Part shown: positions 25,125 through 32,817 of the stretch, in pieces | Position numbering within the stretch: position 1 is the first letter of the stretch | How the letters are laid out: every line of letters starts with the position of its first letter | NCBI RefSeq assembly: GCF_000235505.1 | Contig: NZ_JH379028.1 | Coordinates: 166,946-230,945, forward strand | From: Hungatella hathewayi WAL-18680 | GTDB lineage: Bacteria > Bacillota > Clostridia > Lachnospirales > Lachnospiraceae | Reading direction: 5' to 3' | Length of the DNA stretch: 64,000 nucleotides | Made by a program: the position numbers and the translations under genes | The notes under the pieces: model-generated | What the model was told of the DNA's origin: nothing | The model's database searches: none | The model's input: the letters and a program-made list of their open reading frames with translations, nothing else

Positions 25125-26483
25125 TCACCCCAGATTTGGCACCCGCCGAAACAGAATCCATGCGACAACAGAAGCGCACAGCTCGGAGATAGGAAATGCC
25201 AGCCAGACGCCGTCCGCCCCCATGATGCCCGACAGCAGAAAGCTTAAGGGGATGGTGATGACAAACTGGCGGAGCAGGGACACGATGAGGGAATCCTTTC
25301 CCCGTCCCAGGGCTTCGAAGGTGCCGGAGCAGATGACGCCTACGGTGGAAATGACGAAGCCCAGGCTGATGATCCGCAGCGCCGAGATGCCGGCGTCTAA
25401 CAGCGCTTCCTCGGCATCAAACATAGCAAATATCTGGGCCGGGAAGCCCAGGGCGGCCACGGTTCCGACGGCCATGATGACGGCGGCGGAGAGCAGACTG
25501 TACCGGATGACTTTTTTCACCCGGTCGTACTCTCCGGCGCCGTAATTGTATCCGATGATGGGGCGCATGCCCTGGACAATGCCGCTGGCCGGCATGTAGA
25601 TGAAGGTCTGGAGCTTGAAGTAAACGCCTAGCACGGCCACGTAGACATCGGAGAATCTGGCCAGCAGGCTGTTTAAGATGCTGACCAGAACCGACGGCAG
25701 CACCAGCATGATGGTGGACGGAATTCCCACGGAGTAAATCTGGCGGATGATGGCTTTATCAAAATGCAGATACTGCGGGTGGATTTTCACCGGAAATGTC
25801 TTCCGTTTGCGGTGGTACACCACAATGTAGAGCAGAAAGGCGGCAATCTGCCCGATGACCGTGGCGACGGCGGCGCCGATGATGCCGAGGGCCGGGAATC
25901 CCAGGAGACCGAAGATCAGAATCGGGTCCAGGATAATGTTGATGATACAGCCGGCGGCAAGCAGCACCATGGTGACTTTCATGGAGCCCACGGCCTGAAA
26001 TATTTTCTCCATGGCAAGCTGAAGCTGGCAGCCGAAGGAGACGCACACCACGATGTAGGTGTACTGGCAGGCCCAGGTGAGGGTCTGCTCATCTCTGGTA
26101 AAGAGCATGAGAAACGGTCTGGTGGCCAGGAGTCCGAACACCACGAATACCAGGCAGTGGACAGCGGCCAGAGCGACGCCGATGGTGGCGGAGCGGTTGG
26201 CCTTCTCCGCGCTGCCGGAGCCTAAGTGGATGGAGATGGCGGAGGTGATGCCGACGCCCATACCGATGGCCACGGAGGTGGAGATATTCTGGAGTGGAAA
26301 TGCCAGAGACACCGCCGTGAGGGCCTGGGTTCCCAGTCTGGACACGTAGATGCTGTCCACAATGTTGTACAGGGACTGAATCAGCATGGAGATGATCATC
26401 GGCACGGACATGGACATCAAAAGGCCGAATACCGGGCGGGTTTTCATAAATTGATTGGCTTGGTTCTTATCTGTTTGATTCAT
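25125..26483 (-). CDS. MATE family efflux transporter
   Basis: A roughly 452-aa membrane antiporter with twelve hydrophobic segments, starting MNQTDKNQANQF..LLMSMSVPMIISMLIQSLYNIVDS. The segment SLYNIVDSIYVSRLG and the repeated half at SVGIPSTIMLVLPSVLVS are typical of MATE/DinF drug exporters driven by Na+ or H+. The frame is open further upstream, but the ATG at 26481-26483 has GAGGAAAA before it. It is one of two minus-strand genes in the window and is divergent from the UvrA-like gene. A terminator-like hairpin lies in its leader. Confidence 0.9.
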   Translation of the reverse strand: MNQTDKNQANQFMKTRPVFGLLMSMSVPMIISMLIQSLYNIVDSIYVSRLGTQALTAVSLAFPLQNISTSVAIGMGVGITSAISIHLGSGSAEKANRSATIGVALAAVHCLVFVVFGLLATRPFLMLFTRDEQTLTWACQYTYIVVCVSFGCQLQLAMEKIFQAVGSMKVTMVLLAAGCIINIILDPILIFGLLGFPALGIIGAAVATVIGQIAAFLLYIVVYHRKRKTFPVKIHPQYLHFDKAIIRQIYSVGIPSTIMLVLPSVLVSILNSLLARFSDVYVAVLGVYFKLQTFIYMPASGIVQGMRPIIGYNYGAGEYDRVKKVIRYSLLSAAVIMAVGTVAALGFPAQIFAMFDAEEALLDAGISALRIISLGFVISTVGVICSGTFEALGRGKDSLIVSLLRQFVITIPLSFLLSGIMGADGVWLAFPISELCASVVAWILFRRVPNLG

Positions 26484-26529
26484 CTTAATTTTTCCTCTAT
26501 CCTTTCTGCCCGCATGACAGCGGGAGAAC

Positions 26530-26584
26530 AAAAAAGCCACCGGCATCTGTTTGAATTCTGAAACAGAAAAACCGGTGACTTTTT
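26530..26584 (-). terminator. attenuator-like hairpin in MATE leader
   Basis: On the minus strand CACCGG and CCGGTG arms enclose an inner CTGTTT/AAACAG stem and are followed by six T residues (26535-26530). It lies between the MATE promoter and its start codon, so read-through must be allowed for expression. Confidence 0.6.
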
Positions 26585-26597
26585 ATCACTGTGAAGT

Positions 26598-26627
26598 ATC
26601 CTAACACAGGACAGGAGAAAATGTCAA
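26598..26627 (-). promoter_or_regulatory. promoter of MATE gene
   Basis: On the minus strand TTGACA (26627-26622), an 18-bp spacer and TAGGAT (26603-26598). The predicted transcript starts just before the attenuator-like hairpin. Confidence 0.6.
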
Positions 26628-26641
26628 GCGATAATCGTCAT

Positions 26642-26670
26642 TTGAAAAATGATGGAGGATTTAGTATAAT
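26642..26670 (+). promoter_or_regulatory. promoter of UvrA-like gene
   Basis: TTGAAA (26642-26647), exactly 17 bp, then a consensus TATAAT (26665-26670), about 43 bp before the ATG. Back to back with the MATE promoter. Confidence 0.75.
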
Positions 26671-26712
26671 ATGGATTAGACTGAATTTGACCAGTAGAAA
26701 AGAGATGACCAT

Positions 26713-29208
26713 ATGCCTGATGAAATGACAGCCCCGCAGAAAATCCTGATTCGTGGCGCGCGGGTGCACAACCTGAAAAATATTGATGTGGATGTTCCTT
26801 TAAATAAGATTGTCGGTATCGCCGGCGTTTCCGGCTCCGGGAAGTCTTCCCTGGCGCTGGGGGTGCTGTACGCGGAAGGGTCCAGGCGGTATCTGGATGC
26901 GCTTTCCACCTACACGAGGCGGCGGATGACCCAGGCGGCCAAGGCGCAGGTGGATGAGGTGCTGTATGTGCCTGCCTCCCTGGCGCTGCGCCAGAGACCG
27001 GGGGTTCCCGGAATCCGGTCGACGTTTGGCACGGGGACGGAGTTTTTGAACAGTCTCCGCCTCATGTTTTCCAGACTGGCGGAGCATCGCTGCCCCAACG
27101 GGCATTATTTAAAACCCAGTCTCGCGGTTGCGGCGGGGCAGGAGTTGGTCTGTCCGGAGTGCGGCGAGCATTTTTACGCGCCTTCCGCGGAGGAGCTTGC
27201 ATTTAACAGCCAGGGGGCCTGCCGCAGGTGCGGTGGCACGGGAACGGTCCGGACGGTCGATGAATCGACTCTTGTGCCGGATGAATCTCTCACCATTGAT
27301 GAGGGGGCGGTAGCGCCCTGGAAAACGCTGATGTGGTCGCTGATGACCGATGTCTGCGGGGCCATGGGGGTGCGGACGAACGTGCCGTTTTGCGAGTTGA
27401 CGGATTGGGAGAAGGAGATGGTGTATCACGGGCCGGCGGAAAAGAGGCACATTATCTACAAGGCGAAGACATCTAACCAGGCCGGCGAACTGGATTTTAC
27501 TTATTATAATGCGGTGTATACCGTGGAAAATTCGCTTGCCAAGGTCAAAGATGAGAAGGGCATGAAGCGGGTGGAAAAGTTTCTGAAGGAGGATGTCTGT
27601 CCGGACTGTGGCGGAACACGGCTGTCGGAGACGGCGAGAATGCCGAGGATTCTCGGCATTTCCCTGGATGAGGCGTGCAGAATGACCTTGACGGAAGCGG
27701 CGGAGTGGGTGAGGAGTCTTCCCTCCCATATGCCGGAGGAGATGCGTCCCATGGCGGAGAGTATTTGTGACTCGTTTACCGGCGTCGCCAGGCGGTTGAT
27801 GGATTTGGGGCTTGGCTATCTGGCACTGGACCGGGCGGCGTCCACTCTTTCCACCGGGGAGCGGCAGAGGATGCAGTTGGCCCGGGCGGTGCGCAACCGG
27901 ACGACGGGGGTTTTGTATGTGCTGGACGAGCCGTCTATCGGGCTGCATCCGTCCAATATTGTGGGACTTAACGGTGTGATGCACGATTTGATTGCGGATG
28001 GAAATTCCGTTCTGCTGGTGGACCATGACACCCAGATATTGGGGGAAGCTGACTGGCTGATTGAGATGGGGCCGCAGGCGGGGGCTGACGGAGGCCGGGT
28101 CATTGCCCAAGGAACGATTGAGGAGATTGAGGCTGACGGCGCGTCGCAGATTGGAGCATTTCTGGCTGGGAGAGCGGGGACGATGTTGGAAAACCGGGTG
28201 TCCTCTGAGGAAATGTTCTCGGAGGGGACGATTCATCTGTCCACGTCATCCATTCACACGGTGAAGCCGCTGGAGGTGGATATTCCCAAGGGGAAACTCA
28301 CGGTGGTGACGGGGGTGTCCGGGTCCGGCAAGACGACCGTGATACTGGAGAGTCTGATTCCCGGGCTGGAGGCGCATATCGCGGGGAGGAAACTGCCGGA
28401 GCATGTGCTGTCTGTCCGGGCGGAAGGCATTTCCCATATCAAACTGATTGATGCGTCGCCGATTGGAATCAATGTCCGCTCCACGGTGGCGACTTATGCC
28501 AATGTGCACGACGAGCTGCGCAAAATCTATGGGAGGACGGCGGACGCCAAACATCACGGATATAAGGCGGGAGATTTTTCCTACAATACGGGAATGCTGC
28601 GCTGTCCGGTGTGTGACGGGACGGGGACAATCAGTCTCGACGTGCAGTTCCTGCCGGATGTAGATATTCCCTGCCCGGACTGCCGTGGGTCCCGCTATGC
28701 GAAAATGGCATACGGAATCCGGCACACAAACAAGGAGCATGTGTCCCGCTCCCTGCCGGAGCTGATGGACATGGATGTGAATCATGCGCTGGAATTCTGC
28801 AAGGATATGAAGACGGTACAGTCGAGACTGCAGGTGCTGCAAAGTCTTGGACTGGGCTATCTGACTCTGGGAGAGGAGACGCCAAGTCTTTCCGGCGGCG
28901 AGGCCCAGCGGTTAAAGCTGGCAAGCGAGATGGGAAAAGCCCAGTCAGATTCCGTCTTTGTGTTTGACGAGCCGACCATCGGGCTCCACCCGCTGGATGT
29001 GCAGACGCTGCTCGGTGTATTCCGCACCCTTATCGCGAATGGGGCGACGGTGATTGTGATTGAGCATGATTTGGATGTCATCCGGAGCGCGGACTATTGT
29101 ATCGACATGGGACCGGGTGGCGGAAAGGACGGCGGAAGGATTGTGGCGGCGGGGACGCCGTTTGAGATTGCGGGGAATAAAGAGAGTGTGACGGGGAAGT
29201 ATTTGTAA
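26713..29208 (+). CDS. UvrA-like ABC ATPase (excinuclease paralogue)
   Basis: An 831-aa double ABC ATPase of the UvrA family, about 110 residues shorter than the repair protein. The first Walker A is GVSGSGKSS and the first signature LSTGERQRMQLARA with Walker B VLYVLDEPSIGLH. The second half has GVSGSGKTT, LSGGEAQRLKLASEM and FVFDEPTIGLH. Zinc-finger cysteines are kept (CPECGEHF, CRRCGG; CPVCDGTG, CPDCRG). The size suggests the UvrA2/DrrC-like paralogue group with a reduced UvrB-binding region, associated with drug or DNA-damage tolerance rather than core repair. Its divergent partner is a MATE exporter, consistent with a resistance role (inference). Confidence 0.88.
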   Translation: MPDEMTAPQKILIRGARVHNLKNIDVDVPLNKIVGIAGVSGSGKSSLALGVLYAEGSRRYLDALSTYTRRRMTQAAKAQVDEVLYVPASLALRQRPGVPGIRSTFGTGTEFLNSLRLMFSRLAEHRCPNGHYLKPSLAVAAGQELVCPECGEHFYAPSAEELAFNSQGACRRCGGTGTVRTVDESTLVPDESLTIDEGAVAPWKTLMWSLMTDVCGAMGVRTNVPFCELTDWEKEMVYHGPAEKRHIIYKAKTSNQAGELDFTYYNAVYTVENSLAKVKDEKGMKRVEKFLKEDVCPDCGGTRLSETARMPRILGISLDEACRMTLTEAAEWVRSLPSHMPEEMRPMAESICDSFTGVARRLMDLGLGYLALDRAASTLSTGERQRMQLARAVRNRTTGVLYVLDEPSIGLHPSNIVGLNGVMHDLIADGNSVLLVDHDTQILGEADWLIEMGPQAGADGGRVIAQGTIEEIEADGASQIGAFLAGRAGTMLENRVSSEEMFSEGTIHLSTSSIHTVKPLEVDIPKGKLTVVTGVSGSGKTTVILESLIPGLEAHIAGRKLPEHVLSVRAEGISHIKLIDASPIGINVRSTVATYANVHDELRKIYGRTADAKHHGYKAGDFSYNTGMLRCPVCDGTGTISLDVQFLPDVDIPCPDCRGSRYAKMAYGIRHTNKEHVSRSLPELMDMDVNHALEFCKDMKTVQSRLQVLQSLGLGYLTLGEETPSLSGGEAQRLKLASEMGKAQSDSVFVFDEPTIGLHPLDVQTLLGVFRTLIANGATVIVIEHDLDVIRSADYCIDMGPGGGKDGGRIVAAGTPFEIAGNKESVTGKYL

Positions 29209-29254
29209 GTGGGAAGTATCTGTAAGTGGAAAGTATCTGTAAGTGGATGTATCT
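29205..29254 (+). repeat. three tandem 17-bp repeats after UvrA-like gene
   Basis: GTAAGTGGGAAGTATCT (29205-29221), GTAAGTGGAAAGTATCT (29222-29238) and GTAAGTGGATGTATCT (29239-29254). The first copy spans the UvrA-like stop codon, so the array is an expansion of the gene's 3' end. Confidence 0.85.
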
Positions 29255-29276
29255 ATAAATAGAAGTGGCACGGCAA

Positions 29277-29333
29277 AAAACAGGCTCCTGTATCGTGACG
29301 GAAATCGTTGCGGTATAGGAGTTTTCCTGTTTT
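29277..29333 (+). terminator. terminator after UvrA-like gene
   Basis: AAAACAGG with CCTGTTTT and CTCCTGTATCG with CGGTATAGGAG form a long interrupted stem (29277-29333). Its left arm shares CAGGCTCCTGTA with the hairpin at 30496. Confidence 0.7.
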
Positions 29334-29412
29334 CAGATGGGGAAAAATGCAGGACGTTGACTGCCCTGGATATGTCATGGATAGGGCCAGTACAAGGTAT
29401 ACTGATATAAAA

Positions 29413-29510
29413 TGACAAATAAAGTTGTCAAAAAGAATTGACAAGGAAAGTTGTCAGTGTTATAGTAAATATGACAAAGAAAGTTGTCAAAATGTAAAAA
29501 GAAGTTGTCA
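29413..29510 (+). promoter_or_regulatory. promoter with three palindromic operators
   Basis: Three identical dyads TGACAA-N6-TTGTCA lie at 29413-29430, 29439-29456 and 29472-29489, with a TTGTCA half-site at 29505-29510. The promoter TTGACA (29438-29443), 17 bp, TATAGT (29461-29466) overlaps the middle dyad. The XRE gene starts at 29527, so the obvious candidate ligand is its own product, giving autorepression. Confidence 0.75.
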
Positions 29511-29526
29511 TACGGAAAGGAGAACT

Positions 29527-29739
29527 ATGCCACTAATTAACAGGTTAAAGGAACACCGGGCAAGGCTCGGCGTGAATCAGGCGGAACTTGGCAATCTGGC
29601 AGGTGTATCCAGACAGACCATCAGTTTGATTGAGCGGGGGGATTATTCCCCATCGGTAACGCTGGCGCTTAAGCTGGCACAAATTCTATCGGTGACAGTG
29701 GAGGACATTTTTTCCTATGAAGAGGAGGAAACAAAATGA
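29527..29739 (+). CDS. XRE-family transcriptional regulator (YgzD-like)
   Basis: A 70-aa single-domain helix-turn-helix protein: LKEHRARLGVNQAELGNLAG then VSRQTISLIERGDYSPSVTLAL, the small Cro/XRE type. The frame is open upstream through the operator repeats, but AAGGAG at 29516-29521 sets ATG 29527. It probably binds the three TGACAA-N6-TTGTCA sites in its own promoter. Its stop overlaps the start of the membrane-protein gene by ATGA, so the two are translationally coupled. Confidence 0.9.
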   Translation: MPLINRLKEHRARLGVNQAELGNLAGVSRQTISLIERGDYSPSVTLALKLAQILSVTVEDIFSYEEEETK

Positions 29740-30452
29740 AGGTGAAAAATTCATATTTAAAGTTAATGCTTTGGACCTTAGCCGGGACAGGGATTGGAGT
29801 AGTGCTTGGCACGGGAATGATTCTGTTTGCAAGAACCGGTGGTGAATCTGCGACGGAGTTGATTTATAATGGAGCGGTGCGAGCCACGGTCTGGATTCAA
29901 TTGGCTGTTTGGTTACTCACTGGGGGGAGCATCCTGTTTTTGATGAATAAAGCGAAAAAGCTGGCCCCTCTTGTGGAATCAGATGAGGAATGGGAAGCGG
30001 AGAAAAAGGCAGACGGCGCTCAGAATATAGCTCTGACGCTCATCAGTGTCAATCTGGCGATTCAGCTTGTGGCAATTGGAATTGGTTTTGATGAAATGAA
30101 TCCGTTTGCGCGCTGGACCGTGGTTCTGTTTTTAGTATCTACCATCTCCATGGCATGTTTGGAGATAGCAGTGATTAACCAGATAAAGAAGATGAACCCC
30201 ATGAAACAAGGAGACCCGGGGGCGCTGTCCTTTGCAAAAGCGTGGGAAGACAGCTGTGATGAAGCCGAGCGGCTGCAGATTTACCGCTGCGGTTACAAGG
30301 CATTTCAGGTGACGAAGTATTCGCTTCTGTTCGGGCTTGCGGCAGCGATAATCGGCAAAGTAAATATGGGGACGGACAGTATGTCCATCCTGCTGCTGGG
30401 GCTGGTTTTTCTGATTCAGAGCGTTTCCTATGGGATTTATTCTCTGAAATAG
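29736..30452 (+). CDS. DUF3169-like membrane protein partner of XRE regulator
   Basis: A 238-aa membrane protein with about six hydrophobic helices (the first at residues 8-31, the last at 218-236) and a charged loop containing ESDEEWEAEKKADGAQ. The layout and pairing with a small XRE regulator match DUF3169 proteins of Firmicutes; function is unknown. The start overlaps the regulator's stop (ATGA). The pair may sense a membrane signal, with the regulator as output (inference). Confidence 0.75.
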   Translation: MKVKNSYLKLMLWTLAGTGIGVVLGTGMILFARTGGESATELIYNGAVRATVWIQLAVWLLTGGSILFLMNKAKKLAPLVESDEEWEAEKKADGAQNIALTLISVNLAIQLVAIGIGFDEMNPFARWTVVLFLVSTISMACLEIAVINQIKKMNPMKQGDPGALSFAKAWEDSCDEAERLQIYRCGYKAFQVTKYSLLFGLAAAIIGKVNMGTDSMSILLLGLVFLIQSVSYGIYSLK

Positions 30453-30495
30453 GGGAATGCCAATTCAGCAATGCCCTGGCTTTGAAAAATAAAAC

Positions 30496-30538
30496 AGGCT
30501 CCTGTACCGCTGCTGGAAAAACAGCGGTACAGGAGCCT
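30496..30538. terminator. 17-bp perfect hairpin, terminator-like
   Basis: AGGCTCCTGTACCGCTG (30496-30512) is the exact complement of 30522-30538. A U-rich tail is present only for minus-strand transcription. It resembles the left part of the terminator at 29277, so related hairpins bracket the XRE/DUF3169 module. Confidence 0.7.
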
Positions 30539-30702
30539 TGTGCTTAATAGGATTTGCTTTAGGGGAGGGCGGCCTCTAGGAGCAGGTAGTCGTTGACGGC
30601 GATGGAATAGGATTTACATAATAGAAAATTCGTCATGGTGGAAATCTCGACTGAAAGATGGTATGATAGTTGTCATCGAGGGAATGAAAAGGAGGACAAG
30701 GT

Positions 30703-31185
30703 ATGCTGGGACATTTCGGCTTTTCCTATATGGGGGTGATATTTTTGCTTCTGCTTTTTGTTCCCAATATCATCTGGTCAAAAAATCTTCCTGATGGATA
30801 TGAGAACGCGGATGAGAACAGGATACTTTTGATGTTTGAACGGGCCGGACAGGTGTTGACGACTTGTTGTGCGCTTGTATTTTCGGATTTTAATGTCCGG
30901 GGGTGGTCAAACTGGTCGTGGTGGCTTATCATTGCTGTATGTTCCATGATTCTCTATGAAATCTGGTGGATACGGTATTTCCGGGGACAGCGGACGATGA
31001 TGGATTTTTACAGCAGCCTTCTGGGAATCCCTGTTGCGGGGGCGACATTGCCGGTTGTTGCATTTTTTATGCTGGGGATATATGGTAAGGTTATCTGGAT
31101 GATAACAGCAGTGGTTTTGCTGGGAATTGGACATATTGGAATTCATTTACAGCACCGAAAAGCGCTTGTGGTAGAAGAAAATTGA
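30703..31185 (+). CDS. hypothetical four-helix membrane protein
   Basis: A 160-aa hydrophobic protein with about four membrane segments (residues 8-25, 50-62, 72-90 and 105-145). The sequence GFSYMGVIFLLLLFVPNIIW followed by LPDGYENADEN is a pattern I associate with uncharacterised Firmicute membrane proteins. A GGAGGAC ribosome binding site precedes the ATG. No function can be assigned. Confidence 0.75.
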   Translation: MLGHFGFSYMGVIFLLLLFVPNIIWSKNLPDGYENADENRILLMFERAGQVLTTCCALVFSDFNVRGWSNWSWWLIIAVCSMILYEIWWIRYFRGQRTMMDFYSSLLGIPVAGATLPVVAFFMLGIYGKVIWMITAVVLLGIGHIGIHLQHRKALVVEEN

Positions 31186-31198
31186 CAGGAGGAGCGGG

Positions 31199-31459
31199 AT
31201 GGGAAGCAGGATAAAAACTTATTTGAAGTCGGAAAAAGCGATGTCTACGATTAATTTGGTTTTCTTTTTGTCATTGCTTATCAGGAATAAGGGGATTATT
31301 TTCATCGCCTATCTGCTGTGGATTGGGTATCTCAGCTATTGCATAAAATCCACATCGTCAAAGGTGATGAAGACGGTTTTTGGGATTCTCTGTGTGTTTG
31401 CCGGTGTGATGGTGTTGGGGAATCTTTACTTGATGTTGAAGATGTTAATAGGTGGTTAA
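31199..31459 (+). CDS. small membrane protein, 86 aa
   Basis: An 86-aa protein with three short hydrophobic helices and a basic N-terminus (MGSRIKTYLKSEKAM). AGGAGG precedes the ATG by a few bases. It is 13 bp after the previous membrane-protein gene and probably in the same operon. Not recognised. Confidence 0.65.
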   Translation: MGSRIKTYLKSEKAMSTINLVFFLSLLIRNKGIIFIAYLLWIGYLSYCIKSTSSKVMKTVFGILCVFAGVMVLGNLYLMLKMLIGG

Positions 31460-31474
31460 ATAGGGGGAGTATTT

Positions 31475-31843
31475 ATGTTGATAAAGAACATTGGATATGA
31501 TTTTTCCGTATGTAAAGTGAGTGACTATTCACAGGTTGATTTTGACAGCGAGTTTTTCTTTATCGGAAGAACGGAGGAGGAAAAGTCGCTGGTATGTATG
31601 ACAGAACACGTGCCGGATAATGTGACGGAGCGGGATGACGGCTGGAAGGCATTTCGGATTGAGGGGGTTCTGGATTTTTCGCTGATTGGGATACTTTCTA
31701 AAATATCGGCGTTGCTGGCGGAGAATGAAATTGGGATATTTGCCATTTCCACTTACAATACGGACTACATTTTGACGAAGAAGGAGAATTACGCGAAGGC
31801 GTTGGAGGTCCTGGAACATGCGGGATATGATGTGATTTCCTGA
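31475..31843 (+). CDS. ACT-domain protein (CASTOR-like)
   Basis: A 122-aa soluble protein. The C-terminal half FRIEGVLDFSLIGILSKISALLAENEIGIFAISTYNTDYILTK-type sequence is the ACT fold of the CASTOR/YkkB-like group, which binds amino acids. No enzyme domain is attached, so it is likely a stand-alone ligand sensor. It starts 15 bp after the small membrane-protein gene behind TAGGGGGAG. Confidence 0.85.
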   Translation: MLIKNIGYDFSVCKVSDYSQVDFDSEFFFIGRTEEEKSLVCMTEHVPDNVTERDDGWKAFRIEGVLDFSLIGILSKISALLAENEIGIFAISTYNTDYILTKKENYAKALEVLEHAGYDVIS

Positions 31844-31891
31844 TCAATGTCCAGGTGGATGAGTTGGAAGTGGAAAGAGGAGAGCCACTGC

Positions 31892-32344
31892 ATGGAACAG
31901 GAGAAAAGAGTGAAAAGACAGAAAACGGAAAAGAAGGCGTGGAAGTTTCTTTCATGGGAGACCTTGGGTATCGTCATGGCGGCATGTGTGATTCAGGCTA
32001 TCGTCTGGATTGGAATGCATGGAGTTCCTCTTGTGGGATTGCCGGAAAAAGAAGAGGTGAGCAGCATTACCATAACTCACAGTGACTTTGGAGAGCGGGA
32101 ACTTACGGGTACGGAGGATATCGAGCTGATGGTCAAGGCGGCAAATCTTTTGAATTATCGTGTATTTGGCGAAAAGGAAGGCAGCCCCATCATATCAGTC
32201 ACTTATCATCTGAAAAATGGCCGCGATATCCGGATCGAAGCGAACCATACCACCATGTGGTGGCACGGGAAAACGCATCCAATCAAGGACCAGGACGTGT
32301 TTGTGAATGTGATACAGGGCCTGTATTTTGAATGGAAAGAATGA
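31892..32344 (+). CDS. hypothetical single-pass membrane protein
   Basis: A 150-aa protein with a very basic N-terminus (KRVKRQKTEKKAWK), one membrane helix (TLGIVMAACVIQAIVWIGM) and an extracytoplasmic beta-rich domain. The frame is open from 31847; I prefer ATG 31892 because AGAGGAGAG lies before it. The exposed domain (ITITHSDFGERELTGTEDIE) resembles small lipoprotein-like domains of unknown function in Clostridia. Its stop region overlaps the start region of the GNAT gene. Confidence 0.6.
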   Translation: MEQEKRVKRQKTEKKAWKFLSWETLGIVMAACVIQAIVWIGMHGVPLVGLPEKEEVSSITITHSDFGERELTGTEDIELMVKAANLLNYRVFGEKEGSPIISVTYHLKNGRDIRIEANHTTMWWHGKTHPIKDQDVFVNVIQGLYFEWKE

Positions 32345-32358
32345 TGGAGAGATATGAC

Positions 32359-32817
32359 ATGAATATAGAATGTGCAGATATAAAAGAACTGGAACTGGTG
32401 ACACGCATCACCCAGGAGACCATAAAAGAGATTTACCCACATTATTATCCCAAAGGCGCTGTTGAATTCTTCCTTGCCCACCACAGCCAAAGCCAGATAG
32501 AAAAGGACATCCAATCTGGCCGTGTGTTTCTGCTATATGATGACAACCACCACGCCGCAGGAACCGTGACCGTGAAGAATAATGAGATATGCCGTCTATT
32601 CGTCCTGCCGGACTGTCAGAAAAGGGGTTTTGGGAAGAGCTTGCTGGACTTTGCGGAGAATCTTCTATCTGAGCAATTTACCACCATCACTCTGGACGCC
32701 TCCCTGCCGGCGAAAAGCATTTATCTGAACAGAGGGTACACAATAACAGAAACACATTCTATTCAAACGGAACATGGCGATTATCTTTGCTATGATGTGA
32801 TGGAGAAAGAAGTATGA
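32359..32817 (+). CDS. GNAT family N-acetyltransferase coupled to SIR2-TPR gene
   Basis: A 152-aa acetyltransferase. The acetyl-CoA motif reads LPDCQKRGFGKSLLDFAEN, and SIYLNRGYTI is the terminal motif. Three in-frame starts exist upstream; GGAGAG at 32344-32349 favours ATG 32359. Its stop overlaps the start of the SIR2-TPR gene by four bases (ATGA at 32814-32817), implying coupled translation. The substrate is unknown; the overlap may mean a shared role or simple operon packing. Confidence 0.85.
   Translation: MNIECADIKELELVTRITQETIKEIYPHYYPKGAVEFFLAHHSQSQIEKDIQSGRVFLLYDDNHHAAGTVTVKNNEICRLFVLPDCQKRGFGKSLLDFAENLLSEQFTTITLDASLPAKSIYLNRGYTITETHSIQTEHGDYLCYDVMEKEV

Noticed and set aside
27109..28236. 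A 375-codon minus-strand frame inside the UvrA-like gene
   Set aside because: Both ABC domains on the plus strand are intact across this stretch, and the antisense peptide has no recognisable family features.
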